Source of the DNA: Acidimicrobiaceae bacterium UBA2093
GTDB lineage: Bacteria; Actinomycetota; Acidimicrobiia; Acidimicrobiales; Ilumatobacteraceae
NCBI GenBank assembly: GCA_002331255.1
Contig: DCZD01000026.1
Span: forward strand, 30,540-58,454
Direction of reading: 5' to 3'
Length of the DNA: 27,915 nucleotides
The number at the start of each line of letters is the position of its first letter. Positions within the stretch are counted from its first letter, which is position 1. The position numbers were made by a program, and so were the translations under genes. Shown here piece by piece: positions 21,006 through 27,915 of the stretch. The notes under the pieces were generated by a model, which was not told the origin of the DNA, made no database searches, and saw only the letters and a list, made by a program, of their open reading frames with translations.

Positions 21006-23687
21006 GTGCCGTATATCTATGCTTTCGATCACAAACACCGCCGCGCGCCCAAGGAATTGAAGGACTTGCTCGGTGGCAAAGGTGCCAACTTGGCCGAGAT
21101 GATGAGTGTCCTCAAGTTGCCGGTGCCGCACGGGTTCACGATCTCAACTGACGCATGTCGTGCGTACATGCACGGTGGGTGGCCAAAAGGGCTTGACGAA
21201 GAGGTCAAGCGACATGTCGCTGCACTCGAAAAGAAGATGGGACGCAAGCTCGGCGACTCAAGCGATCCTTTGCTCGTGTCGGTGCGCTCTGGTGCCAAAT
21301 TCTCCATGCCCGGAATGATGGACACTGTCCTCAACTTAGGATTGAACGACAAGAGTGTGGTCGGAATCGCAAAGAACTCAGGAGATGAGCGTTTCGCCTA
21401 CGACTCGTATCGCCGGTTCATCGCCATGTACGGACGCATCGTGTTGGGTATCGAGGGTGAGAAATTCGAACACTCACTCGAAGATGTGAAGCATCGCACG
21501 AACTCCAAGACTGACGCAGACATTCCGGCTGTTGCACTGAAGGAATTGTGTGTCGCGTACAAAGAAGTTGTCGCCAAAGAGACGGGAAAGCCATTCCCTC
21601 AAGAACCTGCGAAGCAGTTGCGCGGAGCCATTGAAGCCGTATTCCGTTCATGGAATGGACCGCGAGCAATCGCTTATCGCGTTCGCGAGAAGATCAGTCA
21701 CGAACTTGGCACCGCTGTCAACGTTCAGGCCATGGTGTTTGGCAATCGTGACAGCAACTCCGGAACCGGAGTTGGTTTCACACGTAACGCAGCAACAGGT
21801 GAAAACAAGCCCTACGGCGACTTTCTGGTGAATGCCCAGGGCGAAGACGTCGTTGCGGGTATACGAAACACCGAGGATCTCGATGCACTGAAGCGTCACT
21901 TCCCGAAGATCCACACCGAACTGATGGCGATCTTCCGTCGACTCGAGAAGCATTACAAGGACATGTGCGACACCGAGTTCACCATCGAGCAGGGAAAGCT
22001 CTGGATGTTGCAGACGCGCGTCGGAAAGCGCACAGGTGCTGCAGCATTGAAAATGGCAGTTGACATGACGAAGCCGTCAGCTCCAAAGGGTGGCTGGAAG
22101 ATCTCACGGCGTGAAGCCATCATGCGTGTCGCCGCAGATCACCTTGACCAGGTCTTGCACCCTCAGTTTGCGAACAAGGGCAAGGCGTTGGCAAAGGGAC
22201 TTGCCGCATCACCGGGCGCTGCAGTCGGAAAGGTGTACTTCACCGCTGACGATGCTGCCTCCGCCGCAGAACGTGGCGAAGCGGTCATCTTGGTACGTAG
22301 TGAGACAAGTCCGGAAGACGTTCACGGCATGATGGCGTCGAAGGGCATCCTCACCGCTCGTGGTGGACTCGTTAGTCACGCTGCCGTGGTGGCACGCGGG
22401 TGGGGAACACCTGCTGTCGTTGGTGCTGAGGCAATTCAGATCTCGGGTAAGCAATTCAGCGTCGGTGATGTCGTTGTCAAGGAAGGTGACGTCATCTCAA
22501 TTGACGGAACAAGTGGCGACATCGTCGTCGGCGAATTGAAACTCGCTGCAGCCAAGCCGCCGAAGGAATTCGACATCATTTTGAAGTGGTCCGACGAAGT
22601 TCGCAAGGGAAAGCTCGACATCCGCGCCAATGCCGACACTGACGAAGATGCCCGCAAGGCACGCGAGCTCGGCGCCGAAGGAATCGGGCTGTGCCGCACC
22701 GAGCACATGTTCCTCGCTCCTGACCGTTTGCCGGTCGTGCGTCGAATGATTCTTGCCAACACGCCAGCCGAAGAAGAGAAGGCCCTCGAAGAACTTCGTC
22801 GCGTGCAGAAGGAAGACTTTGCCGCGCTGTTGAAGGAGATGTCCGGGCTTCCTGTCACGGTGCGCTTGCTCGACCCGCCGCTGCATGAGTTCTTGCCACG
22901 TGTTGACGAGCTCGAAATCAAGAAAGCGACCACCGGACTGACCGCTGAAGAGCAGGCGCTCTTGAAAGCTGCTGAAAGCTGGGCTGAATTCAACCCGATG
23001 CTCGGCACGCGCGGAGTGCGACTCGGTGTCATCAAGCCCGGCCTCTACGCCATGCAGGTGCGTGCGCTCATGGATGCGGCCGATGAAGTGGCTGCCCAGG
23101 GTTACAAGCCAATCGTTGAAGTCATGATTCCATTGACGGTCACACGAGAGGAACTCGCATTGGCACGTAGTTGGGTCGAAGAAGTCCTCGCCGACGTGAA
23201 TTCGCGCCCAGCTCCTCAGTCAAAGAAGGGTGGAAAGCGTGTCTCGCGGGCAAAGGTCACGATTGGAACGATGATCGAGACCCCACGAGCAGCATTGCGG
23301 GCCGACGAATTGGCAGAGGTCGCAGATTTCTTCTCGTTCGGAACCAATGACCTCACGCAAATGACATTCGGTTTCAGTCGTGATGACATTGAAAGTCGCA
23401 TGATGCCGGCCTACCTCGAGGCCGGGCTTCTGAAGCGCAATCCATTCGAGACCATTGACCAAACCGGCGTCGGTGAACTCGTGCAGATTGCAGCACAGCG
23501 TGGACGCAAGACGAAGCGTGGGTTGAAGCTCGGCGTGTGTGGCGAGCACGGTGGCGACCCCGAGTCGATTGCTTTGTTCTATGCCGCGGGTTTGAACTAC
23601 GTCAGTTGTTCTCCATACCGCGTGCCAATTGCTCGACTGTCTGCTGCTCAGGCAGTCATCGGCGGCGGCAAGTCTGAGACGAAGTAA
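21006..23687 (+). CDS. ppdK: Pyruvate, phosphate dikinase (PpdK)
   Basis: The 893-residue enzyme interconverts pyruvate + ATP + Pi with phosphoenolpyruvate + AMP + PPi. Domains in order are the ATP-grasp region (LLGGKGANLAEM at 21-32, SVRSGAKFSMPGMMDTVLN in 92-110), the phosphohistidine domain with GGLVSHAAVVARGWG (453-467, His458), and the PEP/pyruvate barrel with LCRTEHMF (562-569), IGTMIETPRAAL and VCGEHGGDP (Cys845). The His motif has Leu-Val where the well-studied enzymes have Met-Thr. GTG 21006 gives the usual PYIYAFD start; the frame extends back to 20877, but that part runs antisense through the M50 gene. No bifunctional regulatory protein gene is visible. terC follows by 3 nt. Confidence 0.96.
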   Translation: MPYIYAFDHKHRRAPKELKDLLGGKGANLAEMMSVLKLPVPHGFTISTDACRAYMHGGWPKGLDEEVKRHVAALEKKMGRKLGDSSDPLLVSVRSGAKFSMPGMMDTVLNLGLNDKSVVGIAKNSGDERFAYDSYRRFIAMYGRIVLGIEGEKFEHSLEDVKHRTNSKTDADIPAVALKELCVAYKEVVAKETGKPFPQEPAKQLRGAIEAVFRSWNGPRAIAYRVREKISHELGTAVNVQAMVFGNRDSNSGTGVGFTRNAATGENKPYGDFLVNAQGEDVVAGIRNTEDLDALKRHFPKIHTELMAIFRRLEKHYKDMCDTEFTIEQGKLWMLQTRVGKRTGAAALKMAVDMTKPSAPKGGWKISRREAIMRVAADHLDQVLHPQFANKGKALAKGLAASPGAAVGKVYFTADDAASAAERGEAVILVRSETSPEDVHGMMASKGILTARGGLVSHAAVVARGWGTPAVVGAEAIQISGKQFSVGDVVVKEGDVISIDGTSGDIVVGELKLAAAKPPKEFDIILKWSDEVRKGKLDIRANADTDEDARKARELGAEGIGLCRTEHMFLAPDRLPVVRRMILANTPAEEEKALEELRRVQKEDFAALLKEMSGLPVTVRLLDPPLHEFLPRVDELEIKKATTGLTAEEQALLKAAESWAEFNPMLGTRGVRLGVIKPGLYAMQVRALMDAADEVAAQGYKPIVEVMIPLTVTREELALARSWVEEVLADVNSRPAPQSKKGGKRVSRAKVTIGTMIETPRAALRADELAEVADFFSFGTNDLTQMTFGFSRDDIESRMMPAYLEAGLLKRNPFETIDQTGVGELVQIAAQRGRKTKRGLKLGVCGEHGGDPESIALFYAAGLNYVSCSPYRVPIARLSAAQAVIGGGKSETK

Positions 23688-23690
23688 CAA

Positions 23691-24674
23691 ATGCTCTCGC
23701 TGATTGCCGCAAAAGACTCCTCAAGCGGTGGAGTGGACCTCGACATCGCCAGCTGGCACTGGCCTGTATTGCTCACGATTCTCGCAATCTTGCTGCTGAT
23801 CGACATCTTGGTTATTCACCGAGAAGCACACGTCGTGCACACCCGCGAAGCGGCAATCGAATCAGCAGTGTGGATCAGCGTTGGTCTGCTCTTCTCGCTC
23901 TTCATTCTGTGGGAATTTGGCGGTGCAGCGACAGGCGAGTATCTCGGCGGATATCTCATCGAGAAAAGCCTGAGTGTCGACAACGTGTTCGTGTGGGCCA
24001 TCATCTTCAGTCACTTCCGAGTGCCTCCTCAGTATCAACACCGTGTCTTGTTCTGGGGAATTTTCGGGGCACTTGCGATGCGCCTGGGGTTCATCTTCGC
24101 TGGTGTCGCCGTCATCAATAACTTCAAGATCACACTCATTCTGTTCGGAGTGTTTCTCGTGTACACCGGCGTGCAGCTTCTAGCCACGCACGACGAGGGT
24201 TTCGACCCCAGTCAGAGCCGTGCCATCAAGTTGTTCCGCAGGCTCGTGCCGTCGACCGACAAGCTCGATGGGCAGAAGATGTTCACCATCGAAAACGGTA
24301 AGCGCCTCGCCACGCCTCTGCTTGCGGTGTTGGTGTTGGTGGAAGTCACCGACGTCATCTTCGCCATCGACTCGGTACCTGCTGTCTTGGCAGTAACACG
24401 TGAGCAGTACATCGCGTTTGCCTCGAACGCATTCGCGATCTTGGGGTTGCGAGCGCTGTACTTTTTGCTTGCCGACATGCGCGACCGATTCAAGTATCTG
24501 CAGACAGGACTTGGCGTCATTCTGGTGTTCGTCGGACTGAAGATGGCTGGGTCGTATTGGTACCACCTTCCCATCGCAGTATCACTCGGTTTCATTGCGC
24601 TCATCTTGGTCGTCTCGGTGGTCGCGTCGATCAAGTCGGACACCTCTGCTGACGGAGCACCTGAACACCATTAG
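23691..24674 (+). CDS. TerC family integral membrane protein (probable metal ion exporter)
   Basis: The 327-residue protein has about eight hydrophobic segments. The two acidic TerC motifs are EKSLSVDNVFVWAIIF (91-106) and LVEVTDVIFAIDSVPAV (216-232), whose in-membrane Asp and Asn residues are thought to bind cations; FASNAFAILGLRALYFLLADM (two parts, 243-263) completes the signature. Homologues (Alx, YkoY, TerC) export Mn2+ or other metals, in some cases at the translocon. The C-terminus is a short polar tail ending in His-His. The ATG is 3 nt after the ppdK stop, so no room exists for the Mn riboswitch often found before this family. Co-expression with ppdK, an Mg/Mn-dependent enzyme, is suggested by position only. 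Confidence 0.92.
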   Translation: MLSLIAAKDSSSGGVDLDIASWHWPVLLTILAILLLIDILVIHREAHVVHTREAAIESAVWISVGLLFSLFILWEFGGAATGEYLGGYLIEKSLSVDNVFVWAIIFSHFRVPPQYQHRVLFWGIFGALAMRLGFIFAGVAVINNFKITLILFGVFLVYTGVQLLATHDEGFDPSQSRAIKLFRRLVPSTDKLDGQKMFTIENGKRLATPLLAVLVLVEVTDVIFAIDSVPAVLAVTREQYIAFASNAFAILGLRALYFLLADMRDRFKYLQTGLGVILVFVGLKMAGSYWYHLPIAVSLGFIALILVVSVVASIKSDTSADGAPEHH

Positions 24675-24677
24675 TCT
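24672..24677 (+). promoter_or_regulatory. -10 element TAGTCT for a leaderless dnaG-rpoD transcript
   Basis: TAGTCT overlaps the terC stop (TAG) and ends 8 nt before ATG 24686. No ribosome-binding site is present between them. Confidence 0.5.
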
Positions 24678-24685
24678 TGGCCGGT

Positions 24686-26428
24686 ATGGCCATTGTTGAT
24701 GAAGACGTCGAGCGGGTTCGTACCGCGACGTCAATCGTCGACGTCGTCGGCGAATACGTCACACTGCGCCGAGTGGGGCGCAACTTGGTTGGCCTCTGTC
24801 CCTTTCATTCCGAGAAGTCAGGCTCGTTCAATGTTCGTGAAGACACTGGTCGCTACAAGTGCTTTGGCTGTAACGCGGGAGGTGATGTGTTCACCTTCGT
24901 GCAAGAAATCGAGCGAGTCGATTTCGGGACGGCAGTCGAACGTCTCGCGACGAAGGTCGGGATTGAGCTGCACTACACATCGGGTGGCAACAAAGGACGG
25001 GAGCGTCAGCGTCGCAATGACCTTCTCGAGGTAATGGCATCGGCTGTCGAGTGGTATCACCAGCGACTGCTTGAGGCCCCGGACGCCCGTGCAGCGCGAG
25101 AGTATTTACGTTCTCGAGGTCTGTCGGGCGACGTCGCGCGACAGTTCAAGTTGGGGTGGGCGCCAGACGATTGGGATGCACTGTGCTCATCGCTCAAGGC
25201 GTCAGCAGACAACCTTCGCGAAACCGGGCTCGGTTTCGTCAACAAGCGGGGCCGTATGCAGGATTCATTCCGTGCGCGAGTGATGTTTCCGATCTTCGAT
25301 GAATCCGGACACCCAGTGGCATTCGGTGGACGGGTGTTGCCTGGCTCAACCGATCCGGCAAAGTACAAGAACTCCTCCGAGACGCCGATCTACGCGAAGT
25401 CGCGCACTCTGTATGGCGTCAATTGGGCAAAGTCTGACATCGTGAAGGCAGACCAAGTGATTGTGTGCGAGGGCTACACCGATGTCATCGGCTTTCATCG
25501 CGCGGGCGTCCCTCGTGCCGTCGCAACTTGCGGCACTGCACTGACGGAAGATCACGTGCGTATGTTGAAGCGGTTCGCGAAGAAAGTTGTGCTTGCATTC
25601 GACGCAGACTCGGCCGGACAAGGTGCTGCGGCCCGCTTCTATGAATGGGAGAAGCGATACGACGTGGAGGTCTACGTCGCTAGATTTCCTGATGGTCGGG
25701 ACCCCGGTGACTTGGCGTCATCTGATCCCGCGGCACTCATACGGGCGGTCGAAGAGCCGACACCTTTCCTCGGATTCCGCGTGCAACGGGTGCTCGATGC
25801 AAGCAACGTGCGCACGCCGGAAGGTCGAGCGCGCACTGCCGAAGCAGCCGTCGCGGTCATCAATGATCACCCCGACGTGAATGTGCGACGTATGTATGCG
25901 GCACAGGTTGCGACTCACACGTCGATACCTGCCGGTGATCTCACAAGGGCGGTGGAGAAGGGCAAGGTCAGCGAGCCAGTCGTGTTTGCCGCACCGCCAA
26001 AGCAGGCAGCTGAAGGTGCCGGCTTTATCGCAATTGCATTGCTCATCCACCGGTGGGATGACATTGCCCCGTGGTTGATCGAAGAGATCTTTGCAGAGGA
26101 GTCCTATCGCGCGGCATTTCGGGCTGTCGTCGAAGAGGACGGTGATGTGACGCGTGCACTCTCGAAGGTAGACGGCGAAGCTGCCGACATCTTGGAGCGA
26201 GCCGCTGTGGTCGACTTCGAGGCCGACCCTCTCATCGAAGCACGGGCTCTCATTGCTGCAGCGGTGCGCAGGGAGCTTGGACGTCATTCTTCCTCAGACC
26301 CCGAGCAGATTCGTCGTGATCGACAGGCACGCATCACCCTCGACGCTCTCGGGGATGTCAAACGCGCGGACGCGGCTGCGGTAGAACTTTTGCAATGGCT
26401 AGTGGCGAGGACGACACCGGAGCCGTGA
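24686..26428 (+). CDS. dnaG: DNA primase (DnaG)
   Basis: The 580-residue enzyme makes RNA primers at the replication fork. The N-terminal zinc ribbon is CPFH...CFGC (Cys38, His41, Cys59, Cys62); HSEKSGSFNV has Gly where most have Pro. The RNA polymerase core includes YLRSRGLSGDVARQF and FGGRVLPGS. The TOPRIM metal site is VCEGYTDVIG (Glu262) and LAFDADSAGQ (Asp306, Asp308). The C-terminal 200 residues form a poorly conserved helicase-binding region. ATG 24686 is preferred to TTG 24677: it matches family N-termini (MAI.DEDVERVR) and lies 8 nt after TAGTCT. It overlaps rpoD, forming the dnaG-rpoD core of the macromolecular-synthesis operon; rpsU is absent. Confidence 0.96.
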   Translation: MAIVDEDVERVRTATSIVDVVGEYVTLRRVGRNLVGLCPFHSEKSGSFNVREDTGRYKCFGCNAGGDVFTFVQEIERVDFGTAVERLATKVGIELHYTSGGNKGRERQRRNDLLEVMASAVEWYHQRLLEAPDARAAREYLRSRGLSGDVARQFKLGWAPDDWDALCSSLKASADNLRETGLGFVNKRGRMQDSFRARVMFPIFDESGHPVAFGGRVLPGSTDPAKYKNSSETPIYAKSRTLYGVNWAKSDIVKADQVIVCEGYTDVIGFHRAGVPRAVATCGTALTEDHVRMLKRFAKKVVLAFDADSAGQGAAARFYEWEKRYDVEVYVARFPDGRDPGDLASSDPAALIRAVEEPTPFLGFRVQRVLDASNVRTPEGRARTAEAAVAVINDHPDVNVRRMYAAQVATHTSIPAGDLTRAVEKGKVSEPVVFAAPPKQAAEGAGFIAIALLIHRWDDIAPWLIEEIFAEESYRAAFRAVVEEDGDVTRALSKVDGEAADILERAAVVDFEADPLIEARALIAAAVRRELGRHSSSDPEQIRRDRQARITLDALGDVKRADAAAVELLQWLVARTTPEP

Positions 26429-27597
26429 CGAGCGTGCAGTTACCCGGTCCGCCGCATCCGAGTATCGACGCGGGTGAGTGGGCGGCACTCATTGCATCTC
26501 GAACCGATGCCGGTGAAGTTACGCCGAATGACGTCGCACAAGTGCTGCGCGGAGTCGAGTTGTCCGAAGAGATGTTGGACTCGGTCACGAAGCTGCTGAA
26601 ACAGGTGGGCATCACCATTGCAAGTGTGGAACCTGACGACAGTGGACCAATAGACAGGCGACCTGTAGCGAAGGTCGGACCCGCAGCCGGCGACGCGGTG
26701 AAGATGTATCTCCACGAGATTGGTCAGGTGAAGCTATTAACCGCCGAGGACGAACGTCGACTCGGCAAAGCAATTCGCGACGGTCAATTTGCGAAGAAGC
26801 AGATGGAAAGCATGACTGGCCTTGGCGCGCGCGAGAAGCGCGAGATACGCACAATCGTTCGGGACGGTGAGGAGGCGCTCGAGCACCTCATCAAGGCCAA
26901 CTTGAGGCTGGTCGTGTCAATAGCGCGCCGATACGAAGGTCGTGAGTTGCAGTTTGCAGACCTCATCCAAGAGGGAAATATCGGGCTCATGCGAGCCGCT
27001 GAGAAATACGACTGGGAAAAGGGTTTCAAATTCTCCACGTATGCGACGTGGTGGATTCGACAGGCGATGATGCGGGCAATGGCCGATCAAGGTCGCACGA
27101 TCCGAATCCCTAGTCATGTGGTCGAGCTCATCAACAGAGTCGCAAAGGCACAGCGTGAACTGACTGTGGAGTTAGAGCGCGACCCTTCGTTTGAAGAGAT
27201 TTCAGAACGGACGTTGCTTGATCCGGAACGTGTCGGTGAGTTGTTGCAGTTGTCGAGTGCCATTGTCAGTCTCGACCAACCGCTCAGTTCAGATGACGAT
27301 TCGGGGACGATCTCAGACCGAGTTCGAGATGATGCAGAGGCACCAGTTGAACTTGCCGAGAGGAATCAACTCATCGCTGCAATTGGAGCAGAACTTCAGC
27401 AGTTACCCGAGCGCGATCGGCGGATTCTTGAGAAGCGATTTGGCATTCCCGACGGTCAACCCCGAACACTTGACGACGTGGCGAAAGAAGAAGGCGTCAC
27501 GAGAGAGAGAATTCGCCAGATCGAACAAAAGACGCTCGCCCGAATGCGCCATCCGAACAACAGCCAACGATTGCGAGCATTTCTCGACGAAGAATGA
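26395..27597 (+). CDS. rpoD: Primary-type RNA polymerase sigma factor (RpoD/SigA, sigma-70)
   Basis: The 400-residue protein has a short region 1.1-like segment (28-75), region 1.2 DAVKMYLHEIGQVKLLTAEDE (two parts, 100-120), region 2 with NLRLVVSIARRY, LIQEGNIGLMRAAEKYDWEKG (two parts, 190-210) and FSTYATWWIRQAMMRAMADQ for -10 recognition, region 3 (RIPSHVVELINR onward), and region 4 with LPERDRRILEKRFG, TLDDVAKEEGVTRERIRQIE for -35 contact. It is shorter than long primary sigmas such as HrdB, because the acidic/basic N-terminal extension is missing. Two starts are possible: ATG 26395, overlapping dnaG by 34 nt, or GTG 26425, which makes a GTGA overlap with the dnaG stop and would shorten the protein by ten residues. 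No clear terminator follows. Confidence 0.94.
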   Translation: MASGEDDTGAVTSVQLPGPPHPSIDAGEWAALIASRTDAGEVTPNDVAQVLRGVELSEEMLDSVTKLLKQVGITIASVEPDDSGPIDRRPVAKVGPAAGDAVKMYLHEIGQVKLLTAEDERRLGKAIRDGQFAKKQMESMTGLGAREKREIRTIVRDGEEALEHLIKANLRLVVSIARRYEGRELQFADLIQEGNIGLMRAAEKYDWEKGFKFSTYATWWIRQAMMRAMADQGRTIRIPSHVVELINRVAKAQRELTVELERDPSFEEISERTLLDPERVGELLQLSSAIVSLDQPLSSDDDSGTISDRVRDDAEAPVELAERNQLIAAIGAELQQLPERDRRILEKRFGIPDGQPRTLDDVAKEEGVTRERIRQIEQKTLARMRHPNNSQRLRAFLDEE

Positions 27598-27670
27598 CGG
27601 GTTGAACTCAACTTCTTTGGGAACATGTGTCGTCGCAGCCTGGCGCTAGGGGCAACTGGGGCGGTCGCTG

Positions 27671-27678
27671 GTATCGTT
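27671..27678 (+). promoter_or_regulatory. Probable extended -10 (TGgTATCGTt) of the tRNA-Asn unit
   Basis: TATCGT at 27672-27677 is preceded by TG-N, an extended -10 arrangement, and lies 11 nt before tRNA-Asn. The octamer gtatcgtt is identical to that before tRNA-Val. Confidence 0.5.
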
Positions 27679-27688
27679 TCCTCGTCCT

Positions 27689-27764
27689 TCCGGGGTAGCT
27701 CAGTTGGCAGAGCGACGGACTGTTAATCCGTTGGCCGTGGGTTCGAGCCCCACCCCCGGAGCCA
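27689..27764 (+). tRNA. tRNA-Asn (anticodon GTT), CCA encoded
   Basis: A complete cloverleaf folds: acceptor TCCGGGG / CCCCGGA (27689-27695 with 27754-27760), D-arm GCTC...GAGC, anticodon stem ACGGA / TCCGT with loop CTGTTAA, T-stem GTGGG / CCCAC with loop TTCGAGC. Anticodon GTT is at 27722-27724. The discriminator is G27761 and CCA follows (27762-27764). Confidence 0.97.
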
Positions 27765-27802
27765 GGGTGTCGGAGCTGTGCTCCGCATTCCCGTCGCGGT
27801 CG

Positions 27803-27876
<74 letters not shown>

Positions 27877-27879
27877 CAA

Positions 27880-27915
27880 TCAATCGTCGTCATCGTCGTC
27901 GTCGTCATCATCGTC
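27880..27915 (-). CDS. C-terminal acidic (poly-Asp) tail of an edge-truncated gene
   Basis: Read on the minus strand, the last 33 bases of the window give eleven consecutive Asp codons (a mix of GAC and GAT) and then TGA at 27882-27880, four bases from the tRNA end. Mixed Asp codons followed at once by a stop suggest a protein's acidic C-terminus rather than a random trinucleotide repeat. Only the tail is in view, so no family can be named. It could instead be non-coding GTC/ATC repeat DNA. Confidence 0.35.
   Translation of the reverse strand, partial: DDDDDDDDDDD

Noticed and set aside
23688..23690. Manganese (yybP-ykoY) riboswitch before the TerC gene
   Set aside because: Only 3 nt separate ppdK and terC, so no leader is available.
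27598..27613. GTTGAACTCAAC after rpoD as an intrinsic terminator
   Set aside because: The arms are separated by only two bases, so a hairpin loop cannot form, and no T-tract follows directly.
27191..27649. Plus-strand frame of 152 codons running past the end of rpoD
   Set aside because: Almost all of it is in rpoD's second frame, with Arg/Ser-rich shadow composition and no start signal.
27883..27915. Start of a CRISPR array or tandem-repeat element at the right edge
   Set aside because: It is a simple GTC/ATC triplet run with no repeat-spacer structure; it reads better as Asp codons on the minus strand.

Overview
The window looks like chromosome of a moderately GC-rich actinobacterium, most plausibly an aquatic member of the Acidimicrobiia (Ilumatobacter-like; inference). 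The evidence is a mycothiol synthase (mshD), a DUF3499 zinc-ribbon protein, a stand-alone GroES-like co-chaperonin, frequent GTG/TTG starts, and many starts that sit 6-9 nt behind a TAnnnT -10 hexamer, as expected for leaderless mRNAs. No insertion sequence, prophage, CRISPR array or resistance island is visible. Genes are packed very tightly, and no stretch over 300 bases lacks a gene.

Layout. 1-2929: end of a polyamine-type ABC uptake operon (substrate-binding protein cut by the window edge, then a fused double permease). 2958-4464: a D-2-hydroxyacid dehydrogenase overlapping a membrane-anchored J-domain protein. 4505-4581: tRNA-Val(CAC). 4627-5629: DUF3499 protein and an SRPBCC protein, convergent with a lone ABC ATPase (5636-6439, minus). 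6488-7800: an APH-like phosphotransferase coupled to a DUF6285 protein. 7797-11633 (minus): an mshD / M3 oligoendopeptidase / rlmN operon, divergent from nth (endonuclease III) plus a small coupled ORF.

12592-19244 is an amino-acid biosynthesis block: hisC-hisB-hisH-hisA-hisF, then an alpha/beta hydrolase on the other strand, then groES-like-hisI-trpE. hisG, hisD and hisE are not here. 19268-20098 is a YgfZ-type Fe-S/folate protein whose 3' end overlaps a site-2-protease-like M50 membrane peptidase (20012-20947, minus). 21006-24674 holds pyruvate phosphate dikinase and a TerC membrane protein. 24686-27597 is dnaG-rpoD, the core of the classical macromolecular-synthesis operon. tRNA-Asn(GTT), a CAT-anticodon tRNA and the Asp-rich tail of an edge-truncated minus-strand gene close the window.

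The most unusual signal is regulatory. Two unrelated divergent gene pairs (mshD/nth and hydrolase/groES-like) each share one 10-bp perfect palindrome (AGGGTACCCT; ACGGTACCGT) that reads as a -10 hexamer on both strands. In each pair the two GTG starts lie at exactly mirror-image distances (6 nt each side; 7 nt each side). These look like symmetric, bidirectional, leaderless promoters squeezed into 22-24 nt.
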